A stretch of DNA of 33,356 nt from assembly GCA_937907165.1 (NCBI GenBank), contig CALCUH010000071.1, positions 1 to 33,356 on the forward strand. The letters are read 5' to 3'. The DNA is from an uncultured Bacteroidales bacterium (GTDB lineage: Bacteria > Bacteroidota > Bacteroidia > Bacteroidales > Paludibacteraceae). Both the position numbers and the translations under genes were made by a program. Of the stretch, positions 1-5,093 are shown piece after piece; the first letter of the stretch is position 1; every line of letters begins with the position of its first letter. A model generated the notes under the pieces. That model saw only the letters and a list, made by a program, of their open reading frames with translations, did not search any database and was not told where the DNA came from.

Positions 1-79
1 GAACGACGTTCTCTGGCTGCATGATGTCAGCCCACATCTTAACCCATGTGTTAAGTTTTGCACAATTTGTCTTAATCAT
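1..79 (-). CDS. Phosphoenolpyruvate carboxykinase (GTP) N-terminus, partial
   Basis: Only the first 26 codons, from an ATG at 79, lie in the window; the gene continues off the left edge. The readable peptide contains LNTWVKMWADIMQPENVV. This resembles the N-terminal segment of GTP-dependent PEP carboxykinases, where a Trp-Val helix is followed by a QP(D/E)-x-V(V/I) strand. That enzyme interconverts oxaloacetate and PEP in the cytoplasm. A good promoter upstream (153-185) with a leader of about 70 nt supports a real gene start. The family call rests on very little sequence, so it is tentative; extending the contig leftward would settle it. Confidence 0.5.
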   Translation of the reverse strand, partial: MIKTNCAKLNTWVKMWADIMQPENVV

Positions 80-152
80 AAAATTTTATATATAAAATGT
101 AACATTATATTCACATAAGGCACGATGAAATGTGCCACTCAAAAAAGCGGTG

Positions 153-185
153 CAAAGATACGACAAAAAATAAAACGATTCGCAA
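153..185 (-). promoter_or_regulatory. Promoter of the leftward edge gene
   Basis: On the minus strand a perfect Bacteroidetes -7 box, TATCTTTG (160-153), is preceded by TTG (185-183) after 22 nt. The predicted leader of about 70 nt contains a short hairpin (119-136, GGCAC/GTGCC arms) before the ATG at 79. Confidence 0.55.
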
Positions 186-200
186 TTTGACGGAAGAATA

Positions 201-899
201 TTATTCCTCATCCGTTTGCTTTCCAGAAATAGGTAATTGTAGGTGAATTTCCGTAGGTTCGTTCCATGTCGGGTTTTCTGTCCTATACTTTGTTTCAGAA
301 GTGACGCTGATGATTCCGTTTGCTCCTCTGGCGCCCAATGCGGCACATTCCGAACTGCCAGGCCGTACGATTTCCACGTATGCGACTTCGGTTAAAGGTA
401 TCGTGGATAAATCAGAAATCTCCATGCCGTCCATCATGTAGAGAGGGCGTGTGCTGCCATAGAAGGATGTGGCGACGTTGGAAGACATCGGCATCTTTTT
501 GTTCACAGCGGGTAGGGTCATATCTTCCCCAGTTCTTTTAAGGGATTCTTTCCAGATAATCGTTCCGTTAAACGCAGTAGTTGGTTGGTAGGGCGCTTTT
601 TTTAGTGTGACATTCAATTGCTTGCCTTGGTCAGTGATGTTGACTTCACAGGCGCCATTTAAAGGTAATATGACAGGTAGTCCATCGGCTTTCGGAAGCA
701 CTATTATTGTGTCCTTTTCGACCTCCGTTCCTTTCAGTGAGAATCTCCCTTTTTTGTCGGGATGGCAGAACTTACCAGTCCTTTTGTTTGAGATGGTGAC
801 TTCTTTGCAGTTGTCTGATGTGTAATGTCCGCTGAGTGTTTCCGCACTTAAAAGTGCGGGGCAAAGGCATGATGCTAATAGAAGAATTCCTTTTCTCAT
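201..899 (-). CDS. Exported protein with a stand-alone TonB-plug-like domain
   Basis: A 232-residue protein with a signal peptide (basic MRK, hydrophobic LLLASCLCPALLSA). After an unassigned middle, residues about 140-205 read like the end of a TonB-dependent receptor plug: RPLYMMDGMEISDLSTI, then VAYVEIVRPGSSECAALGARGANGIISVTS. The last part is the plug consensus (E-x-hydrophobic, then a GARGANGxIxVTT-like motif). No barrel follows: the protein ends about 30 residues later, so it cannot be a complete receptor. It is the last gene of the ammonia-lyase operon, 21 bp after the lipoprotein gene. A periplasmic or outer-membrane-associated adaptor is inferred; the function is unknown. Confidence 0.6.
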   Translation of the reverse strand: MRKGILLLASCLCPALLSAETLSGHYTSDNCKEVTISNKRTGKFCHPDKKGRFSLKGTEVEKDTIIVLPKADGLPVILPLNGACEVNITDQGKQLNVTLKKAPYQPTTAFNGTIIWKESLKRTGEDMTLPAVNKKMPMSSNVATSFYGSTRPLYMMDGMEISDLSTIPLTEVAYVEIVRPGSSECAALGARGANGIISVTSETKYRTENPTWNEPTEIHLQLPISGKQTDEE

Positions 900-920
900 A
901 CGTCTGGTATTTTTTTGACA

Positions 921-1565
921 TTAAGATTGTGGTGCAAGTGTCATCACAAGTCTCAGTTTTAGTTTCGGGTGCTCAATGGTGATCACTTGGTTGTCGAACA
1001 CAGCATTCATCTTTTTCAGTCCGGTCCCGTTTTGAATGATATGCACGAGTCCGTTGTCTTGGTGGTAAAAGAGGTAATTGTTACCTCCGTTTTTTGTTGT
1101 CACACTATATCCCCAGCGTTCGTTGCCTTTGGGAGGTAGGAAGATGGCGCCGGAAAAGTCCTCCGGAACGTCGACCATCAGCAAACTCTTAAAGTCGTTC
1201 TCTAAAAGTTTTAGGACACTCTTTTTGTTTAGTTGCTCCATGCAACTGTTTACAATGAAACTATCTCTCGAAATGGAGAAATCGAAAATCGGAATTCCGA
1301 ATGGAGTCATCATGATCATGCGGAATTTGCGGGGGTCTTGAGCTTCTCTTGAAAGTGCCAAAATTCCCGTGACGCTTTTCTCCTTGAAATCCACTTGGGC
1401 GGAATAGTATCTTGCGGTCTCGTAATCGTCGAAAACAGGATAAAGATTGGCGCGGTGCATATGGACGGGAGTGGTTGGCTGCAGCCCCAAATTACTAAAC
1501 AATTTGGGCGTGCAGCTACTCATTCCCGCCATGATGACCGCTAATAGTATGATTTTTTTTGTCAT
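921..1565 (-). CDS. LolB-like outer-membrane lipoprotein
   Basis: A 214-residue protein with a type II signal peptide: MTKKIILLAVIMAGMSSC, with Cys18 as the likely lipidated residue. The rest is a predicted beta-rich domain (FRMIMMTPFGIPIFDFSISRD, then VDVPEDFSGAIFLPPKG) that looks like the unclosed-barrel fold of LolA/LolB. LolB-like or DUF3261-like lipoproteins accompany LolA-like carriers in many aryl-polyene clusters, where they are thought to help deliver the lipid product to the outer membrane. The gene starts 6 bp after the lolA-like stop, so the two are surely co-transcribed. The fold is inferred from composition and context, not from a diagnostic motif. Confidence 0.6.
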   Translation of the reverse strand: MTKKIILLAVIMAGMSSCTPKLFSNLGLQPTTPVHMHRANLYPVFDDYETARYYSAQVDFKEKSVTGILALSREAQDPRKFRMIMMTPFGIPIFDFSISRDSFIVNSCMEQLNKKSVLKLLENDFKSLLMVDVPEDFSGAIFLPPKGNERWGYSVTTKNGGNNYLFYHQDNGLVHIIQNGTGLKKMNAVFDNQVITIEHPKLKLRLVMTLAPQS

Positions 1566-1571
1566 CTGATG

Positions 1572-2231
1572 TTATTGTTTGATGACGAATACGGCATCTG
1601 ATATCTCCGTGTTCTTCTTTTTGTTGGTGAAGATATAGTCCGAATAGTCGTTTTTGGTTTGGTTGGGTTTCAACGCCTCAATCATGTGCATTTTCACTAC
1701 GGTGAAGTCGGATGCGTCGAGGTATAGGTCAACTCTTTCGACGAAATTCTTGATCTCCGGACTTTGTGGTGTGATTTCAATCAGATAGTTGGAACCGTCC
1801 ACATAGTAGTCCATTTTGTAGTTGGCGCCCATGTTGGTGATGTCTCCGCTCATGCAAGCGGAAATCACTTTTTTCAATTCTCCCATCATCGGATTGGAGT
1901 TGGCGTCCGATACCATAGGCTTACCATTGTTGGAGTCCATCATGAGCTTGTTGCCGTTCATGACGAGGTTCTGTTTGAATGGAGTCAGATACTCCAACTT
2001 GGCTTTGTCCTGCTTCTTGTAGTAGAATTTTCCTGTCTGTTTCATCGTGCTTGACATGACAGACAAGTATTTCTCCTGCGTGAAGTCGCTTTGGAGGGAG
2101 TTGATCTTAGCGGCGCTAGCCTGCATTTTCGTCTTCAGTCCGTTGACGTCGGATACAGGTGTTGCTGCTTGAATGGTTGATAGAGACAATGAAGCCAACA
2201 TTGTAGCTGCGATTACTAAAATTTTCTTCAT
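1572..2231 (-). CDS. LolA-like outer membrane lipoprotein carrier
   Basis: A 219-residue periplasmic protein with a clear signal peptide (MKKILVIAATMLASLSLSTIQAA). The mature part has the LolA signature: SLQSDFTQEKYLSVMSSTMKQTGKFYYKK near residues 46-75, LEYLTPFKQNLVMNGNKLMM, and late strands with VERVDLYLDASDFTVVKMHM. LolA-family proteins carry lipids or lipoproteins from the inner membrane across the periplasm. Position between a FabG homologue and a LolB-like lipoprotein, downstream of an aromatic ammonia-lyase, suggests the dedicated aryl-polyene/flexirubin carrier rather than the housekeeping LolA. It starts 97 bp after the fabG-like stop, with no obvious terminator between. Confidence 0.8.
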   Translation of the reverse strand: MKKILVIAATMLASLSLSTIQAATPVSDVNGLKTKMQASAAKINSLQSDFTQEKYLSVMSSTMKQTGKFYYKKQDKAKLEYLTPFKQNLVMNGNKLMMDSNNGKPMVSDANSNPMMGELKKVISACMSGDITNMGANYKMDYYVDGSNYLIEITPQSPEIKNFVERVDLYLDASDFTVVKMHMIEALKPNQTKNDYSDYIFTNKKKNTEISDAVFVIKQ

Positions 2232-2328
2232 GTTCTTCTTCTTTTTAATGGTTAATAATTAGCGGTTGTTTCCTCCGCCTTAGCACGGGAAGGAATTTTC
2301 CCCCGATTTCTCGTATCCCTTCTGCCGA

Positions 2329-3057
2329 TTATGTGTAAAGTCCGCCGTTTACGGCGATAGTTTGTCCTGTGATGTAAGATGCCGCGTCTGAAACGAGGAA
2401 GCCTACCGTGGCCGCGATTTCCTCCGGCTCGCCGAAACGGTTCATCGGAATCTGTGTCTTCAAAGCTGCTTCATCCAAGTCGTGTGTCATGTCGGTGCGG
2501 ACGAATCCCGGAGCTACCGCATTGACGGTCACGCCCTTGCGAGCAACTTCTTGTGCCAGCGCTTTCGTGGCTGCCATGACAGCGCCTTTGGCTGCGGAGT
2601 AGTTGGTTTGTCCTGGCAAGCCTTTTTGACCTGACAATGAAACCATATTGACAATGCGACCGCGCTTCTTCGTCAGCATTGGCTTCAGAACGGCGCGTGT
2701 CGTGTACATGAATCCGTTCAGACTGGTGTCCAATACTTTTGACCAATCTTCGTTAGACATCCACAACAAGAGGTTGTCGCGGCGAACGCCTGCGTTGTTG
2801 ACCAAACATTCGATGTATTCGTTGGCGTGTGCCTCTTGCCAGTCGGCGATGGATTTCTCCACCTCGGATGGTTGGGACACGTCGAATTTCATGATTTCCC
2901 CGTCAGATCCTTTCTCTTGAACCAATTTCAGGGTGTTCAATGCTTCCGCCTCATTGGATTGGTAATTAATGATAATATAATAACCCATTTCGGCAAGTTT
3001 AACCGCACATGCCCTTCCGATGCCTCTGGATGCGCCTGTCACTAATGCTACTTTCAT
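2329..3057 (-). CDS. fabG: 3-oxoacyl-ACP reductase (FabG-like SDR)
   Basis: A 242-residue classical short-chain dehydrogenase/reductase. The Rossmann motif TGASRGIGRA is at residues 7-16, NNAG follows near 87-90, and the catalytic Ser...YSAAK set occurs in VNMVSLSGQKGLPGQTNYSAAKGA. The C-terminal PMNRFGEPEEIAATVGFLVSD and ITGQTIAVNGGLYT are typical of FabG. It should reduce beta-ketoacyl-ACP with NADPH. In this operon it more likely serves polyene chain elongation than housekeeping fatty acid synthesis. A possible own promoter lies 50-80 bp upstream. FabG-like reductases are hard to assign by sequence, so the substrate is inferred from neighbours. Confidence 0.85.
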   Translation of the reverse strand: MKVALVTGASRGIGRACAVKLAEMGYYIIINYQSNEAEALNTLKLVQEKGSDGEIMKFDVSQPSEVEKSIADWQEAHANEYIECLVNNAGVRRDNLLLWMSNEDWSKVLDTSLNGFMYTTRAVLKPMLTKKRGRIVNMVSLSGQKGLPGQTNYSAAKGAVMAATKALAQEVARKGVTVNAVAPGFVRTDMTHDLDEAALKTQIPMNRFGEPEEIAATVGFLVSDAASYITGQTIAVNGGLYT

Positions 3058-3107
3058 TGATTATAATTATTGTTTTTAGTTTCTTTTTTTGTCTAATAAA
3101 TCGATGG

Positions 3108-3138
3108 TAAAGATAGGTATTTTTTTGTAATACCCAAA
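3108..3138 (-). promoter_or_regulatory. Internal promoter with dyad between its boxes
   Basis: On the minus strand TTTG (3138-3135) and TATCTTTA (3115-3108, one base off TAnnTTTG) are separated by exactly 19 nt. That spacer is an inverted repeat, GGTATT-N7-AATACC. The arrangement suggests a regulated promoter serving fabG, lolA and the genes after them, independent of the ammonia-lyase promoter. Confidence 0.4.
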
Positions 3139-3145
3139 GCGGGTT

Positions 3146-3211
3146 TTATGCTCTGCGGATATCTATGGACGTAATGCCCGATTCTATCGACAAAGCCGCT
3201 CCTCTTTTCAT
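3146..3211 (-). CDS. Possible 21-residue small ORF after the ammonia-lyase gene
   Basis: An ATG 8 nt after the ammonia-lyase stop opens a 21-codon frame ending in TAA. The product begins MKRGAALSIESGITSIDI. I recognise no family and see no convincing ribosome-binding site. It ends just before the internal fabG promoter. It may be chance, a decayed gene end, or a coupled micropeptide. Confidence 0.2.
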   Translation of the reverse strand: MKRGAALSIESGITSIDIRRA

Positions 3212-3219
3212 CGAAATGA

Positions 3220-4749
3220 TTAAAATCTTTTTCCTCTTAGATATTCTTGCATTCGGGCGATGTCCTCGTATTTGGTCGTGTCGTCCGTGAATTTCGGGAA
3301 GAAAGCTCTGATTTCGTCGTAGATGGCTTTGGTCTTAGGCGACAGCTTGGATGCCGCATCCAGACAGTCGACACCTTGGACGATGGACATGAAGTGGATG
3401 GCCATCACTTGGAAGGCGTTGTTGATGACTCTCTTCGCGAGAAGGGCTGAGTTGGTTCCCATGCTGACGACGTCTTGGTTGTCGTTGTTGTTCGGAATGG
3501 AGTGGACATACATGGAGTTGGAGAGTGTTTGGCACTCCGCCGTGGTGGAGGTGGCTGTGAATTGGCACGCCTGCATTCCGTAGTTCAATCCTAACACGCC
3601 CATGTTGACGAACGGTGGCAAGATGCCGTTGATGCGGTCGTGGAAGAGGTAGTTCATCTGACGTTCCATCAGCATGGTCATCTTTGTGATGGCTATCTTC
3701 AGCTTGTCCATTTCGAATGACACGTAGTCTCCGTGGAAGTTCCCTCCGTGGTAGACGGTCTTCGTCTCCACGTCGACGATAGGGTTGTCGGTGGCTGAGT
3801 TGACTTCGTTCTCCAAAACTCTTTCCACGTTCTGTATCGTCTCGAGTACGGGACCCAATATTTGTGGCACGCAGCGGAGGGAGTAGTAGGGTTGAACTTT
3901 GTGCTTGAATACGCTCTCTTCTTTATGCCCGCCGTCGTAGAGCGCTTTCTCTCTGCTTAATAGACATTGGCTGCCGTCGCTCCATTCGCGGAGTCTTTGG
4001 GCTATCTCGCTTTGTCCTGGCTGACGTCGTACCGCATTCAGCTTCTCCGCCATGAAATCGTCGTAAGAGGAGGCGATTTCATTGACCATTACGGAGGCGA
4101 TGATCGCCCATTGCAACAGCTTTTGGGAGTCGAATAGGTTGACGAGTCCGATTCCTGTCATGAACGAGGTGCCGTTGGTGACGGAAAGCCCTTCCCTCAC
4201 GTGTACGCCCATAGGTTTTAATCCTAATTTCTTTAGTACCTTTTCGGTGGGTTGAAATTCGCCTTCGAAGTTCACGTTCCCTTCCCCGATGAGGGTGAGC
4301 GCCATATGTGCCAATTGCACGAGGTCTCCGCTGGAGCCTACGCTTCCGTGTTCGGGGATGAAGGGATATATGTCGTTGTTGATGAAATCCGCCAATAGTT
4401 TCACAAGTTCCGGGTGTACGCCCGATTCTCCTTGAATGAAGGTGCCGATTCTGGCGATCATAGCGGCTTTGACGTAGATGTTAGGCAATGGGTCGCCTGC
4501 GCCAGCGGAGTGGCTGCGGATGATGTTGTATTGCAGTTGGACGCGTTCGTCGTCGCTTACTCTATATTGCGCCATCGGTCCGAATCCGGTGTTGATGCCG
4601 TAGATGACGCGGTCTTTTGAAAATTCTTCCAAAAATTCGTAACTCTTTTGAACCTTCTCCATGATTGCGGGTGTGAAGGCTATTTTGGAGCCGTCGTACA
4701 ATATGGATTTTATGTTTTCTAAGGTTATGTATTCAATCTCTTTCTCCAT
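3220..4749 (-). CDS. Tyrosine/histidine ammonia-lyase of flexirubin/aryl-polyene type
   Basis: A 509-residue MIO-type aromatic amino acid lyase. Visible landmarks are catalytic Tyr50 in YGINTGFGPMAQY, the selectivity segment RSHSAGAG (78-85), the MIO loop GSVGSSGDLVQLAH (135-148), NGTSFMTG, VQPYYSLRCVPQILGPV, FHGDYVS and MYVHSIPNNNDNQD. These stretches match my memory of the Flavobacterium johnsoniae tyrosine ammonia-lyase group better than HutH. No hutU, hutI or hutG gene is present. The expected reaction is tyrosine to 4-coumarate plus ammonia, supplying the aryl starter of flexirubin/aryl-polyene pigments. The MIO triad reads Ser139-Ser140-Gly141 instead of the usual Ala-Ser-Gly; the DNA (4335-4327) confirms this. 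It is the first gene of the leftward operon. A histidine substrate remains possible. Confidence 0.82.
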   Translation of the reverse strand: MEKEIEYITLENIKSILYDGSKIAFTPAIMEKVQKSYEFLEEFSKDRVIYGINTGFGPMAQYRVSDDERVQLQYNIIRSHSAGAGDPLPNIYVKAAMIARIGTFIQGESGVHPELVKLLADFINNDIYPFIPEHGSVGSSGDLVQLAHMALTLIGEGNVNFEGEFQPTEKVLKKLGLKPMGVHVREGLSVTNGTSFMTGIGLVNLFDSQKLLQWAIIASVMVNEIASSYDDFMAEKLNAVRRQPGQSEIAQRLREWSDGSQCLLSREKALYDGGHKEESVFKHKVQPYYSLRCVPQILGPVLETIQNVERVLENEVNSATDNPIVDVETKTVYHGGNFHGDYVSFEMDKLKIAITKMTMLMERQMNYLFHDRINGILPPFVNMGVLGLNYGMQACQFTATSTTAECQTLSNSMYVHSIPNNNDNQDVVSMGTNSALLAKRVINNAFQVMAIHFMSIVQGVDCLDAASKLSPKTKAIYDEIRAFFPKFTDDTTKYEDIARMQEYLRGKRF

Positions 4750-4795
4750 AATCTTTATTGTAACTTTTAGTGGTATGTTCTGATTTTTTTCAACG

Positions 4796-4827
4796 CGAAG
4801 ATAAAAATATTTGGGGTGGATAACAAA
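4796..4827 (-). promoter_or_regulatory. Predicted promoter of the ammonia-lyase operon
   Basis: On the minus strand TTTG (4827-4824), 20 nt, then TATCTTCG (4803-4796), one base off the TAnnTTTG consensus. The predicted start is about 45 nt upstream of the ATG. The -33 box overlaps the T-run of the upstream terminator. Confidence 0.4.
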
Positions 4828-4861
4828 AAACCGCCCATTGACCTCTCGTCAGTAGGCGGTT
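4824..4861 (-). terminator. Intrinsic terminator (leftward)
   Basis: AACCGCC/GGCGGTT arms (4829-4835 and 4855-4861), extended by an inner TGAC/GTCA pairing. On the minus strand the hairpin is followed by TTTTTTGTTA. It would end leftward transcripts from the coupling-protein gene or from the candidate small transcript at 4987. Confidence 0.75.
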
Positions 4862-4990
4862 AAAGTAGTTTTTATTTATTGCTAGTGTATATACTTATCG
4901 TTTATGAGCATTCATGGTTTAGTTAATATTACTTTATGGATATGTATTATTTAGAGTTTTTTGAATTCTTACATTTTGTTTTTGTTTATG
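4824..4990 (-). ncRNA. Candidate small transcript between coupling protein and ammonia-lyase
   Basis: A perfect -7 box TACATTTG on the minus strand (5001-4994) and the strong terminator at 4861-4824 would define an AT-rich RNA of about 160 nt with no substantial ORF. The region lacks a clear -33 box. Nothing else is visible in the gene-free stretch 4862-5093 apart from the inverted repeat listed separately. Confidence 0.3.
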
Positions 4991-5014
4991 TCTCAAATGT
5001 AAAATTCAAAAAAC
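4956..5014. repeat. Inverted repeat, about 20-bp arms
   Basis: Left arm 4956-4976 (begins GTTTTTTGAATTC) and right arm 4995-5014 (ends ATTCAAAAAAC) are reverse complements apart from one missing base, separated by 18 nt. The TACATTTG box of the candidate small transcript lies in the right arm, so the structure could be an operator, or a weak hairpin in the 3' region of the coupling-protein mRNA. Confidence 0.55.
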
Positions 5015-5093
5015 GATAATAAAAATGCGTTCGACGAATCGGATGGTTTCGTCGACGAATCAGCTTGAAAAAGCGTTAATGTTTCCTTCGCGA

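Noticed and set aside
3220..4749. HutH of a histidine-degradation operon
   Set aside because: No urocanase, imidazolonepropionase or glutamate formiminotransferase genes nearby; motifs and FabG/LolA neighbours favour the flexirubin-type lyase, although the substrate is unproven.
5030..5060. Repeated TCGACGAATC with a 12-bp TTCGTCGACGAA palindrome
   Set aside because: Only two short copies beyond the 3' end of the coupling-protein gene, with no associated feature; may be chance.
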